Shown: positions 27,723 to 36,477, counted from the stretch's first letter. The stretch: DNA of 64,000 nt from Nitrospiraceae bacterium (GCA_020632595.1 JACKFF010000007.1:155844-219843); one strand, 5' to 3'. Program-made: numbers and translations. Notes: generated by a model not told the origin, from the sequence alone.

Positions 27723-28124
27723 ATGAGTAAGATGGCTCACGAAGTTATTTCTGAAGGTCGTAACGAAGGACTAAGGCAAATGTTGTTAGAGAAGAAAAAT
27801 GAGGTTCAAAAACAAATTGATGATTTGATTCTCCAGCGTCGTGAAGAACAGGAGCGGTGGCGTGGGGAACCGGCCATGGATAATCAGGATATGGCTTGCC
27901 GCGATAGTTCAGCCGATCAACTCCTTTCCTTACTGGAAATCCGTCACCGGATGCGTGTGACCCTTGACGAAGCATTGACTCGCCTTCGGGAAGGAACCTA
28001 CGGATTTTGTCATGAGTGTGGAGCGCCGGTCAGTAATGCCCGCCTCAAGGCATTACCTTTCGCGAAAACCTGTTTTGATTGTCAAAATGTGATTGAGGAA
28101 CTTGAAAAGGTCGCACGAAGTTAG
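27723..28124 (+). CDS. DksA/TraR-type zinc-finger protein
   Basis: The 133-residue protein has an N-terminal coiled coil (about residues 10-85) and a C-terminal four-cysteine zinc finger (CHECG near 98, CFDCQ near 120) of the DksA/TraR family. AAGGAG precedes the ATG. DksA-type proteins bind the RNA-polymerase secondary channel and modulate transcription with ppGpp. The tip of the coiled coil here reads CRDSSADQ rather than the canonical DxxDxA, so regulation may differ from that of E. coli DksA. It stands alone. Confidence 0.85.
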   Translation: MSKMAHEVISEGRNEGLRQMLLEKKNEVQKQIDDLILQRREEQERWRGEPAMDNQDMACRDSSADQLLSLLEIRHRMRVTLDEALTRLREGTYGFCHECGAPVSNARLKALPFAKTCFDCQNVIEELEKVARS

Positions 28125-28240
28125 GGGATGCCCTTTTAGCAGGAAGCGAGGAGATGAGTGCTAGCCGGATGAAACTGCAGCAGTGTTCAGGGATATCCCT
28201 GAATGAACCTTTCTGGAAAATTATGTGGGAAGTTTATGAT

Positions 28241-28546
28241 TTAGCGGTTCCGTCTCTGGAGGGCCACCCCAAAGGTCGGCCGGGGACGAGGCACCCGCTC
28301 AGTTTGGGGAAGCGGATCCAATACCTCTTTCTGGTTTTTTAAGATCACCGGATCAATCACATTGCCGCATTGTATGCAGTGTTTGGTGGTAATCCACAAT
28401 TCTCCTTCGGGGTTGGCTACATCCAAACAATGTCCCTTAATCAGGAGACCTCCACATCGATCACAGGAGGATTGATTCATCATGTGGGCAATTTCAACCT
28501 CGATGGTATTGGCAGCACGAGTGGGTTTTTTGGTCGTCTGTGGCAT
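28241..28546 (-). CDS. Small zinc-ribbon-like four-cysteine protein
   Basis: A 101-residue paralogue of the gene at 8599-8904. It has two CxxC pairs (CDRCGG and CIQCGN) and the shared motif KHCIQCGNVIDPVIL. A strong GAGGAGG site precedes the ATG. The N-terminus is basic (TTKKPTRAANT) and the C-terminus Arg/Pro-rich, which could suit nucleic-acid contact. Function unknown. Confidence 0.7.
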   Translation of the reverse strand: MPQTTKKPTRAANTIEVEIAHMMNQSSCDRCGGLLIKGHCLDVANPEGELWITTKHCIQCGNVIDPVILKNQKEVLDPLPQTERVPRPRPTFGVALQRRNR

Positions 28547-29036
28547 AACACACCTCCTCTCTTGTTAAGCACATGGGTAGGGGGATGGATTCTCAAGGAC
28601 ATAGAGTCGGCGAGTGGGTTGTATATCTGGTTTCACCCTAAAGTGGGATTACCGTCATGACAACTGTATAGATCCCTGGTTCTTGGGTAATAATTCCAAA
28701 TTGAAATTCCGCCTGGTGGGAAAAATGCTGGTTTCCTGGGGGAAGAAAACACCGGTCTGTCCTGACGGGACCTTAGAGCGTCCCTTTCCTGACTGGTGAA
28801 ATCTCATCCAATACTTTATGTTTAACGCCAATCGATCTTTTCCCTCTCGTCCTTCTACAATGGTCCTTGCAGTTTTTCCCGGCGCTGTGTTGATGATACA
28901 GGTTCAGACCTGTTTCCGGTCACTTCTCTCAAATCCGGTTTATCCACCAGTTCAGATTCCGTCTTACTAGAATGATTTGTGCCTGTGTAGCAATGGAACT
29001 TTTCAGCCCCCTATTTGATGAGGTGGTGTTACGGAG
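28547..29036. other. Intergenic stretch, no gene seen
   Basis: About 490 bases between divergent genes. Two short plus-strand frames (28370-28660, 28614-28799) are antisense to, or without signals relative to, neighbouring genes. Confidence 0.4.
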
Positions 29037-29993
29037 ATGGCTTTTCAATTTGCCCGCTCGGAATCGTTCATTCAAGGCATTACGCGAATTGTGAATGAAC
29101 AAATTGACCTGGCGTCGGAGGAACTGGATCGGCGTCCTATCGATCCGATCACTGTGCCACATCAGGTGCGAAAGCAATGTGAAAAAATCAGAGCACTTAT
29201 TCGTTTAGCGAAGGCCGGGATGAAAAATGGAAAAACGTATCAACAGGAAAATACACGTTTAAGAGATGCGGCCCGCATGATATCCGACATCCGCGACGCT
29301 CAGGTTATGATCAATACCTATGATCATTTGATGGCACTTCAAAGTCCGGAGATGGACCGGCGGGAATTCGGTCCAATCCGTCGACGGTTTTCCTCCCGTT
29401 TTGAAAGTTTATTACACGAGAGGGCTTCCCTCGAGCAGTCGTTTCAAGACATTCAAGCCAGTTTGCTAAAAAGTCAACAACATATTTCTGATGCCCTGCT
29501 CAATAACTGCCGTAAATCCGCCATGTATGAAGGATTGAAAACAACGTATGCTAAAGCTTCACGGGCGAAGACAGAGGTATTCACTCAGCCGACCGATGAG
29601 GGGTTTCATGATTGGCGGAAGCATGTCAAGTATCACTGGTATCATTGCCGTTTGGTAAGGGACGTCTGGGATCCTGTCTTCTCGGGACGATCCTCTGAAC
29701 TCCATCGTTTGGAGGAGTATCTCGGAGAAGATCATGATTTAAGCGTCTTCGAAAGATGGTTCACGGAATCACGTGAAACCTCCCGTTCTTCAGACTGGTC
29801 GTATGCCAACCTCATAGGAGTGATTCATCAACGAAAGCAGATGTTGCGAACGGCTGTCCGCCCATTAGGATGCCGTCTCTTTGTCGAATCCCCGAAGGAC
29901 TTCAGCAAACGAATCTGTGCGTACTGGAAGGTATGGATCCAGGAAACACCAGTGAATCTAGGCCGGCCAACGTGTTACCTGGGAAGGTCATGA
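29037..29993 (+). CDS. CHAD-domain protein
   Basis: The 318-residue protein is a helical CHAD domain. The diagnostic N-terminal helix is HQVRKQCEKIRALIRLAKAG, and a second conserved His/Arg/Lys segment is FHDWRKHVKYHWYHCRLV. CHAD domains bind polyphosphate through their conserved histidines and basic residues. Here there is no CYTH or polyphosphate-kinase partner in the same gene. The pst/porin block lies only about 5 kb away, which fits a phosphate or polyphosphate theme, but this is inference. Confidence 0.82.
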   Translation: MAFQFARSESFIQGITRIVNEQIDLASEELDRRPIDPITVPHQVRKQCEKIRALIRLAKAGMKNGKTYQQENTRLRDAARMISDIRDAQVMINTYDHLMALQSPEMDRREFGPIRRRFSSRFESLLHERASLEQSFQDIQASLLKSQQHISDALLNNCRKSAMYEGLKTTYAKASRAKTEVFTQPTDEGFHDWRKHVKYHWYHCRLVRDVWDPVFSGRSSELHRLEEYLGEDHDLSVFERWFTESRETSRSSDWSYANLIGVIHQRKQMLRTAVRPLGCRLFVESPKDFSKRICAYWKVWIQETPVNLGRPTCYLGRS

Positions 29994-30207
29994 CATGTCT
30001 TCGGGGCTCTGTGACCAATATTTTGGCGGAGAAAACTTCTCTAGACTTCTTCCTGAAGATCCAACTGGATTTGTCCGTTCACAGAAAAGTTTCCTCATGA
30101 TAGTTAATACGTAGAGCATATGGTTCCAATACAAACCGTTCGGAGATTTTGGTATCACGATCTTTTTTTATCCACAAAAAATTTCTTTATTTAACCAAGG
30201 AGACTCC

Positions 30208-30525
30208 ATGAAACAGTACGACAGAGATGCCACTCCAGGAAAAATGGTCGGCGTGTTCATCACGGGGATAGTCATTGGAACTGTGGCAACGTTTTTGCTT
30301 TGCCCGCAATCCGGGCGGGAATCACGTGGTCAAATTCGTGATTATGTCCGCCGAAAAGGGGAAGATTTGAGCGATTTCCAGGATAGAACCGTTGAGACGT
30401 ACCAGGACATAGTATCCGGGACTCGAAGGGAGTTGAAAGATATTCAAGAGGGGATTAAAGAAGCAGTACATGCTGGAATGGAAGAATTTCGTAAGGAGTT
30501 GAACGACATCAGAAGCAAGGTATAG
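30208..30525 (+). CDS. YtxH-like small membrane protein
   Basis: A 105-residue protein with one N-terminal membrane segment (MVGVFITGIVIGTVATFLLC) and a long charged amphipathic helix (SGRESRGQIRDYVRRKGEDL and onwards). This is the YtxH/general-stress layout. AAGGAG lies upstream of the ATG. Such proteins are often stress-induced and membrane-associated; their precise role is unknown. The residues after the membrane segment (PQSGRESR) match the family's P-x-S-G-x-E-x-R pattern. Confidence 0.75.
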   Translation: MKQYDRDATPGKMVGVFITGIVIGTVATFLLCPQSGRESRGQIRDYVRRKGEDLSDFQDRTVETYQDIVSGTRRELKDIQEGIKEAVHAGMEEFRKELNDIRSKV

Positions 30526-31107
30526 CGCAGGCGTAAGAGAGTTGTGTGCATGCAAATTTTCTGAGATGGCCCATTGTGATAAGGGGTGTATTCGATAAAA
30601 AAAACGGGGTTGCCTTGCGTGTGGGGTTTCCCCACCCATGTAAATCCGTCAAACCGGAAGGCAATCCCGTTGGATTGTTGAAAGCCTGCACGACCCGGAA
30701 TATTGGTTCGGTCCGCTGCAGGTCGTCTCGGCCCAGGTCGGAAACCCACCAGTCCCCCATGAAGTCCCGTTGTCCTCCAATATGCCGAAAAACATGACTC
30801 GGTTTATCCCACTCGTTCAATGAAACACCCTGTCAGCGCGACGTAGGGAGTCCCAAGGCAGGTGTTGCGATCAGAAATAGCGCATTTGTCGATATACCCA
30901 CTTGAGGGCTGCCGGTCCTGATCATCTCCAGTTCTCCTGACCTTCAGGAACATTCACCTCAAATTGGGCATGATTGTGTCGCCCTTTCTCCTGTACTCGA
31001 AGGCTGTGTCCGTGAGGGGCTGTTTGACACTCTTGCACATTCCTGTTGGATCTGGTTCCAGTGTGTGATTCCTGAAGGTGTGGATCCCCAGCGTCGGTAG
31101 GGGAATT
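30526..31107. other. Intergenic region between convergent genes with a long stem-loop
   Basis: About 580 bases between the YtxH gene and the CBS gene. It contains the stem-loop and T-run at 30597-30671 (minus strand). Short frames here have no signals. Confidence 0.4.
30597..30671 (-). terminator. Long intrinsic terminator, minus strand
   Basis: AACGGGGTTGCCTT (30603-30616) pairs with AAGGCAATCCCGTT (30658-30671) with one mismatch. A second hairpin, GTGGGG-TTT-CCCCAC, sits inside the loop. On the minus strand the outer stem is followed by eight T (30604-30597). The nearest minus-strand gene ends 430 bases away, so it could also end a small RNA. Confidence 0.6.
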
Positions 31108-31491
31108 TTAGAATTCATCGATGGCCACTGGGTGTAGGAGGTCGCGTACCGACACGATCCCGACAATGTCAAGTTGGTTGGTGACGGCCAGATGGCGGAT
31201 GCCGGAACGATCCATCACATCCGCCGCTTCAAATATCGGCGCGTCTTGGTCAATGCTGATGACGGGAGCCGTCATAATGGTTTCAACCGTGGTCCGGTCA
31301 GGCGACCGGTGGGTCGAGACCACTTTTCGAACAATGTCGGATTCGGTAACGATGCCCACAATATGTCCGTCTTGTTTAACGAACACACTACCGATGCCGC
31401 GAATCCGCATTAAGGTCGCTGCAAGAGACACGAGGTCTCCGCAATTTACTGATGCGAGATCCTGTTTCATGAGTTTTCCCACTCGAATCAT
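31108..31491 (-). CDS. CBS-pair domain protein
   Basis: A 127-residue protein made of two CBS domains. The first is around GIGSVFVKQDGHIVGIVTES and the second around RSGIRHLAVTNQLDIVGIVS, which is followed by VRDLL. CBS pairs form a Bateman module that binds adenosyl nucleotides (AMP, ATP, SAM) and usually regulates a partner. It is a paralogue of 32728-33111 (MxRVxxLM...LAxVxx), and both lie on the same strand with a PsiE-family gene between them. The partner is unknown. Confidence 0.85.
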   Translation of the reverse strand: MIRVGKLMKQDLASVNCGDLVSLAATLMRIRGIGSVFVKQDGHIVGIVTESDIVRKVVSTHRSPDRTTVETIMTAPVISIDQDAPIFEAADVMDRSGIRHLAVTNQLDIVGIVSVRDLLHPVAIDEF

Positions 31492-31564
31492 AGGTATGCT
31501 CCTTTTGTTATCACATCCATTAATAGGAAGATTTAAATTTCCGCGTCTTACTGAAAAACGATGG

Positions 31565-31720
31565 TTAGGCTACCAGGGAGAATTTCCCCTTCGGACCCTT
31601 CCCATGCAAAATCGGATAGCAGAGGCGGGGGCTTCTGGGAAGATGGAGCAGGGTGCGAATGCCGTAAAGGAGCGGCTGAAGGAGGATCAGTATTCCCAGA
31701 GTAATGACCATGAGTTTCAT
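31565..31720 (-). CDS. Small membrane protein, 51 residues
   Basis: ATG 31720 is preceded by AGGAG at a spacing of about 7 bases. The product begins MKLMVITLGILILLQPLLYG, one membrane segment or a signal peptide, followed by a short basic tail rich in Pro and Leu. No family is recognised. It lies on the same strand as and 73 bases upstream of the CBS gene 31108-31491. The good ribosome-binding site and hydrophobic start support a real small gene. Confidence 0.5.
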   Translation of the reverse strand: MKLMVITLGILILLQPLLYGIRTLLHLPRSPRLCYPILHGKGPKGKFSLVA

Positions 31721-32195
31721 GCTGTGTCTCCTGCTGAATGTGGTGTGTCATGGGTGGTCGCTTCTTCCAATATCATCACAGAGTGCTGTTACCATGGAGT
31801 TTCAGAACCGTAAGCAGCGGGTAACATTTCATAATGTCCTGGTAAACCGGTGCTAGCGGGCGTTATCTCATCAAAGGGAAAAGCAACAACCCTCGGGAAA
31901 ACGATTTGGAGAAAAGAGTACGACTCTCATTTGTCTCAAGAGGTTGTGAATGCCATGGACTTGCATGCTCCACGGGTTGGATATCATGAAAATTTGACCT
32001 TAAGGGGTTTTGTACTGTTGGATAAGGCGATTCAAAGTCTGGTTTCGTTTTTGCATTTTTCATTGATTGGCAAAAAAGGGAACCCATGGCATTACTTGAG
32101 CAAATGGGTGAAAACCGTATTGGGATAGGACTGGATAGCGATGCATGGTGGACGGTTGTGAAGGGAGTGGAAAATATCGTCATGCTTGCATGAAA
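31721..32195. other. Intergenic stretch, no gene seen
   Basis: About 475 bases between the PsiE-family gene and the small membrane protein on the minus strand. A plus-strand frame at 31850-32128 has no ribosome-binding site or recognisable domain. Confidence 0.35.
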
Positions 32196-32738
32196 TTAGT
32201 GTGATTTTGGGGTTGTCGTCCATTCCGGGGCATTTTCGGCTCGGGTCGGTGACCATTGAACGGCGACCACCCGGATAATGGCCAATACCACCAATATTCC
32301 ACCCAAGATCATCCATTGCTCCAGGTGGGCTTCCGAAAACCATTTCGAGATAATTTCGGTAAGCATGACCACGAGAATCGTATCAACAATGAATGTGACT
32401 TTGACTCGTCCCTCGGAAAAATAGGTGACCGTGGTTTTAAATACCTCAACAATCGCGAGAATAATCAACGTGTCCACGATGAGTTGACGAAAGACCTGTT
32501 CAAGGGGTTCTGTGAAAAGGGCTTCCAAATTCAGAAAAATTCTTAGGACTCCTCCAGCGAGCCCTACGAGGATGGTAACAATCAATAAACTCAGGACGGC
32601 TTTGATGCCTTTCATCCAGAAATGAGTCAGGTCGGCTTCCAACGCTTTGGTCAGCCACGCAGATGACTGTTGAAAAGAGCTATTGAAGAAGGAAGGATCG
32701 GTGGACGGTATCGTGGATTTCATGGATTTATAATTCAT
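32196..32738 (-). CDS. PsiE-family membrane protein
   Basis: About 180 residues with four membrane segments: KAVLSLLIVTILVGLAGGVL, LIVDTLIILAIVEVFKTTV, VTFIVDTILVVMLTEII and QWMILGGILVVLAIIRVVAV. It matches the phosphate-starvation-inducible PsiE family, including the EVFKTTVTYFSEGRVKV loop. ATG 32738 overlaps the CBS gene stop by 11 bases; TTG 32747 and ATG 32723 are alternatives, and none has an ideally placed ribosome-binding site. Overlap with the CBS gene implies a joint operon. The phosphate-starvation link agrees with the nearby pst block, although no Pho box was identified. Confidence 0.72.
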   Translation of the reverse strand: MNYKSMKSTIPSTDPSFFNSSFQQSSAWLTKALEADLTHFWMKGIKAVLSLLIVTILVGLAGGVLRIFLNLEALFTEPLEQVFRQLIVDTLIILAIVEVFKTTVTYFSEGRVKVTFIVDTILVVMLTEIISKWFSEAHLEQWMILGGILVVLAIIRVVAVQWSPTRAENAPEWTTTPKSH

Positions 32739-33111
32739 CCTTTGCAACGGGAGCTAATAAATCCCGAACCGACAGCATCCCGAGCACGTGGGACTGGTTG
32801 CCTACCACTAAATGTCTCGTATGAGCTGCCTGCATGATCCCGGCAGCCTCAAAAATCGACTCCGATTCATCAATGGAGAGGAGAGGGCTGCTCATAATAT
32901 CTCCGACCTGGATATACTCTGAAGGGAAATGAAAGGCTACAACTTTTCTCACGATATCGCTTTCCGTCACAATGCCCACTAACTCTTCCCCACGTTTCAC
33001 CAACAGGCTTCCGATTTTGCGAATTCGCATCAGGTTGGCGGCGACGGATACCGCCTGGGTGATCTCCACGCAAGCCAGTTCTCTCGTCATTAACTGTTCA
33101 ACTCGTACCAT
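32728..33111 (-). CDS. CBS-pair domain protein
   Basis: A 127-residue Bateman module: first CBS around KIGSLLVKRGEELVGIVTES, second around RHLVVGNQSHVLGMLSVRDL. It is closely similar in length and pattern to 31108-31491. Its 3' end overlaps the PsiE-family gene. It may regulate that membrane protein in response to a nucleotide, which is inference from the overlap only. Confidence 0.85.
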   Translation of the reverse strand: MVRVEQLMTRELACVEITQAVSVAANLMRIRKIGSLLVKRGEELVGIVTESDIVRKVVAFHFPSEYIQVGDIMSSPLLSIDESESIFEAAGIMQAAHTRHLVVGNQSHVLGMLSVRDLLAPVAKDEL

Positions 33112-33296
33112 GTTCTTCTCCTTTGTTAATATGAAGGTTCATGATGGAATGTATCGGCTTGGTATTAAATCTGCATCGCAAGTATGTGACGCATGTGTAA
33201 CATTTCGTCTGCTCTACTCCTTTTGCGGTGGAAGTCTAGGGTAGAATGACTCGGAAAGGCAGGGGTAAGATTCGTTTTGATTGGAGGCATATCGGT

Positions 33297-34013
33297 ATGA
33301 AACGATCGGCAAGATTGATGGGATTGATGGTGGTGGTGGGTATCTTTCTGGGAGGGTGTCAGACGCCCCAGTTTCAAACATTGAAAATTTTCCATAGTCC
33401 CAATCGTGTGGTGGCATTGCAGGTTATGCGGGATGCCTATGGTGGAAAAGGCTATGATCATCCAGTGTCTTTCACGAACGAGGAAATGATGCAAATTTTG
33501 CAGGGCATCCGGGCGGAAAAAACAGGGCTATATAGTAGTTCGTCCTCCGGGAGTCCTTCGACGCATCCGGTCTTCAGTCAATCAGAAATTCAATTTTTTG
33601 CTCCCCTGATTGTTAAAGGATTGAGTCAAGCCACTCCGGAAGAAATGGTCACCTTCTTTGAAACTGCTGAAATTGAAACGGATGACCTTGAAAAGAATTT
33701 TCAAATCACCACCTCGGGGGGATTCTATGTAGCGGGGGGGAATTTTCACGTTGTGGTGAGCAATTTTTCCGTTAAAACTCCCCTCTGGCAGGATGCGCAG
33801 AGATCGAGTTATGACGTAGACGCCGTTCGCACCAATTCTCTTGAGCAATTAAAACCTCAGCCCGGTCTGCTGGTCTTTGAGCCCCGGGAGTTTTTGGTGG
33901 AGTCTTCCGATGGAGAAATCGGAGGTTTTTTAAAAGGTAAGCCCTGGCAAGCCGCCATCCGGTATCGGGAGTTTTTAAGCCATTCCGTTGCTCCACAGAC
34001 ACAAAAGAATTAA
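33297..34013 (+). CDS. Lipoprotein of unknown function
   Basis: ATG 33297 is chosen: GGAGG lies 10 bases upstream and it begins a lipoprotein signal (LMGLMVVVGIFLGGC, lipobox LGGC). The upstream frame to 33246 is probably untranslated. The mature part of about 218 residues has no recognised domain. It contains SEIQFFAPLIVKGLSQATPEEMV and a beta-rich half, and is predicted to be anchored in the outer or inner membrane facing the periplasm. It is divergent from the CBS gene and convergent with the PhoU-like gene. Confidence 0.65.
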   Translation: MKRSARLMGLMVVVGIFLGGCQTPQFQTLKIFHSPNRVVALQVMRDAYGGKGYDHPVSFTNEEMMQILQGIRAEKTGLYSSSSSGSPSTHPVFSQSEIQFFAPLIVKGLSQATPEEMVTFFETAEIETDDLEKNFQITTSGGFYVAGGNFHVVVSNFSVKTPLWQDAQRSSYDVDAVRTNSLEQLKPQPGLLVFEPREFLVESSDGEIGGFLKGKPWQAAIRYREFLSHSVAPQTQKN

Positions 34014-34031
34014 CGGGAACCCGACTAAGGT

Positions 34032-34068
34032 CTTCCCTCACACTTGACTGCGGCATAGGTGAGGGAAG
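34032..34068. terminator. Bidirectional hairpin between convergent genes
   Basis: CTTCCCTCAC (34032-34041) and GTGAGGGAAG (34059-34068) form a perfect 10-bp stem between the convergent lipoprotein and PhoU-like genes. T-runs are weak on both sides. Confidence 0.55.
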
Positions 34069-34125
34069 CCTTCAGCCTGATTCCGAGGCCGAGAGAGAGT
34101 ATGGGATGGTGTGCGCCCCCGTTCG

Positions 34126-34476
34126 CTAAGACAGTTCACTGATTTGAGGACGGGGGCCTTGCAGGGGAATTCCCGTGACCATCAAATAAATTTCCTCCGC
34201 AATGTCGGTCACATGATCGTCGGCACGTTTCAACCTTTTAGCGATTAATAATTGTTGGGTCCCGCCTGCAATGTTTCTGGTTTCCTTGCTCATCGTGCGG
34301 AACAGATGCTGAAACAGGTTGGTGTAGACTGTGTCCAATTCGGCAGAGATGGGTTGTGCCAAATGCCGGCTGCGTTTGGCGGTATTTTCCGCGTAATTCC
34401 CGATTCGCTCCAAATGGATCGCGATGCAAGAAGCCGCCAGAATGGCTCTCAGGTCGTCAGCCATCGCCTCGGCCAT
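34126..34476 (-). CDS. PhoU-like fragment, probably truncated at its 5' end
   Basis: The 116 residues correspond to the middle and C-terminal part of a PhoU protein: the first metal-binding helix (DLRAILAASCIAIHLERIGNY) and the last (RLKRADDHVTDIAEEIYLMV). Normal PhoU has about 220 residues, with some 60 more before this point. ATG 34476 has no ribosome-binding site. An ATG at 34520 has a good one (GGAG, 7 bases) and starts MKTPNHF, but in another frame. This looks like an internal deletion that broke the frame. PhoU represses the Pho regulon through PstSCAB, so its loss next to the pst block could alter phosphate control. Confidence 0.6.
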   Translation of the reverse strand: MAEAMADDLRAILAASCIAIHLERIGNYAENTAKRSRHLAQPISAELDTVYTNLFQHLFRTMSKETRNIAGGTQQLLIAKRLKRADDHVTDIAEEIYLMVTGIPLQGPRPQISELS

Positions 34477-34750
34477 CGGATCGCGATGGCCGTCATAACA
34501 AAGTGATTTGGGGTTTTCATGGAAAATCTCCGTATGGGGCAGTGTAAGAAAGGAAATTGGCGCAAATAAAAAACCTTGAATGATTCACCTTTCGACTATC
34601 TGAGGATGAGATGAGAAGCTCATAATGCGGTCTTCCCAAAAGATTAAATGCTACTGGGGCGTATCTGACTAGGTCATTTTATATTTTTGGGATGCTTGGA
34701 GGCTGGTCGTAGGAGATCGCGCGCGTTTTTACATCGATAGATACAACGGA

Positions 34751-34791
34751 AAAACAGGCCTCTACCGGATGAGAACCGACAGAGGCCTGTT
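34751..34791 (-). terminator. Intrinsic terminator after the first porin gene
   Basis: AAACAGGCCTCT (34751-34762) and AGAGGCCTGTTT (34780-34791) form a perfect 12-bp stem with a 17-base loop. On the minus strand, T-rich sequence follows. It lies about 40 bases downstream of the porin stop at 34830. Confidence 0.8.
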
Positions 34792-34829
34792 TGTGGGACG
34801 AGAGGAGGAGTGCCTTTGCGTCCCAGAAT

Positions 34830-36203
34830 TTAGAATGAGACGTCCCATTGCAGGCGGACCCGCTGCTCATGCTGGTTTTGACCTGCCGGCTGGGCCAGCG
34901 TCAGCCAGGAGCCATCAAGAGTGATCTTGTTTCTGTGTCCGGCAAAAAACCAATTGATGGCGGTGGTGTATTCCTGCCGCCGGTCATTGGGTGCGGAAAT
35001 GTTGGGGTCGACGAAGGCATACCGAAAGGCCACTTCCAAGGGTTTGGGCACCGCCGGAATGAGATAGTGAGGGAAATACCCGATCTGCGAATAACTCCCC
35101 ATCATGTTGGTCTTATAGCCCGGTGCACCTTCCGGATAGCTGTCATCCTTGACCTCTTTCCAATGATATTCATGTTGAATAGACAGCCCCCGCCATTTGA
35201 AGGCGAACTCCTCCACCATGCCTTGCACCCGATATTGTCCTGCTGTCGCAGCCGAATCAGAGGTGTAGGGCACACCGGCCGAATTGTCTTCGGGTAAGGT
35301 GCCGCAACCACTGGATGACCATCGGGTACATTTGCCGACGGTGGTATAAGCCCCGAAGGCCACGCTTCCCGTGGGGAGTTCATGAAACTCCACGTCACTT
35401 TGTGACCATTTCAGATCGCGTCCAAGGAAGTTCCATTGGTATCGTCCGAAATACATCATGTTGGCGTCGTCGTTGGCTTCTCCCCGGCCGGATCCGGTAA
35501 AGACGCCGGCATAATACCGGGAGTCAAAAGCCGTCCCGGGAGCCACATGGCCATACAGCATGGCTCCGACCTGTCGGTCGATAGTAAAGATTTCATTGAC
35601 GATGGACCGCTCCACGAACTGCTGAGCACCGGACGAGTCTCTCCGTTCCCGGTTATAATCGACTTTCCATTGGCCGAGTTGCAGCGACAGAAATTTAAAC
35701 TTTTCCAAGCTAATCCGCCAGTCGATTAATCGGGTCGATCCCGGTGACCCACCGGAGTTGGAAGTGGATTGCAAGTCCAACTCGAAATAATACTTGATCC
35801 AGGGTTGATAGCCATGCCCGCCGATTTTCATCCGAACCCGCCGAAGTTCCAGAGTGCTTTGAGGACCCTCATTGAAATCTGCGGCTGATATCGGATCTCC
35901 ATTTGTGGGATATGTAAAGCGACCCTGGAACCGCCACTGAATTTGTGTCGCAAATTTGCCGTCTTTCGTTCTAAATTCAAACCCTTTGTTGCCCCAACCG
36001 ACTTCAACAGGAAATTTATCGTCAAACGCTTTTTGCTGCTCCACAGCTTTTTTCTCTTCTGCCGCCTCAATCCTGATCCAATCTTCTTTCGTGAGTACCT
36101 CTTTTTCGCGCAACACATCGACCAGTGCATCACTTGCCTGGACATCCGGCAGCAGAAACAAGCTTAGGCACGCCATTGTCGTGAACAACCAAAAAACTTT
36201 CAT
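34830..36203 (-). CDS. OprP/OprO-type phosphate-selective porin
   Basis: A 457-residue outer-membrane porin. It has a signal peptide (MACLSLFLLPDVQA), an N-terminal coiled-coil segment (about 25-60, LREKEVLTKEDWIRI), then an OprP/OprO-family beta-barrel (RRVRMKIGGHGYQPWIKYYF, and a C-terminal strand ending in F: RVRLQWDVSF). It imports anions, probably phosphate or polyphosphate, consistent with the pst genes on the same strand. The last 230 residues are identical to the porin at 36478-37860, while the first 220 differ more. See the repeat entries for the DNA-level identity. Confidence 0.85.
   Translation of the reverse strand: MKVFWLFTTMACLSLFLLPDVQASDALVDVLREKEVLTKEDWIRIEAAEEKKAVEQQKAFDDKFPVEVGWGNKGFEFRTKDGKFATQIQWRFQGRFTYPTNGDPISAADFNEGPQSTLELRRVRMKIGGHGYQPWIKYYFELDLQSTSNSGGSPGSTRLIDWRISLEKFKFLSLQLGQWKVDYNRERRDSSGAQQFVERSIVNEIFTIDRQVGAMLYGHVAPGTAFDSRYYAGVFTGSGRGEANDDANMMYFGRYQWNFLGRDLKWSQSDVEFHELPTGSVAFGAYTTVGKCTRWSSSGCGTLPEDNSAGVPYTSDSAATAGQYRVQGMVEEFAFKWRGLSIQHEYHWKEVKDDSYPEGAPGYKTNMMGSYSQIGYFPHYLIPAVPKPLEVAFRYAFVDPNISAPNDRRQEYTTAINWFFAGHRNKITLDGSWLTLAQPAGQNQHEQRVRLQWDVSF
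34837..35528. repeat. Long identical repeat, copy 1 (porin 3' part)
   Basis: Comparing the two porin genes base by base at a 1648-base offset, I see no difference from 34837 to 35528 (about 692 bases). The identity stops sharply at 35529 and just before the last two codons of the gene. Copy 2 is at 36485-37176. The sharp edges inside otherwise diverged genes suggest gene conversion or a recent partial duplication. Confidence 0.8.
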
Positions 36204-36477
36204 GCAAACGACCTCCCCTTAAAAAGTAAGCTCCTATGGTTTGTAATCGAGTGGAAAATTGCATTCATCCTGGGGGGAGAGTACCCCGAGGTTGTTACGA
36301 GAGCGTTAAGTTAAGGTCAAGGAGAGGTAAAAAGGAGTGTGATCAGTCTGCCGGTCTATTGAATGGGATCAACTTCAATGAGCCGTTTTGAGGAAGAATG
36401 GGTTCAGCAGAAAGAACCAAGAAGACAAAGGAAGTGAGAAAGCAAAGAAGTGGAAGGAGGAGAGGCGAACGAATAAT

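Noticed and set aside
30444..30820. Overlapping minus-strand frames beside the YtxH gene
   Set aside because: They run through the terminator stem-loop and lack ribosome-binding sites.
31121..31813. 230-residue plus-strand frame
   Set aside because: Antisense to the CBS gene and the small membrane gene. Composition is that of a shadow frame.
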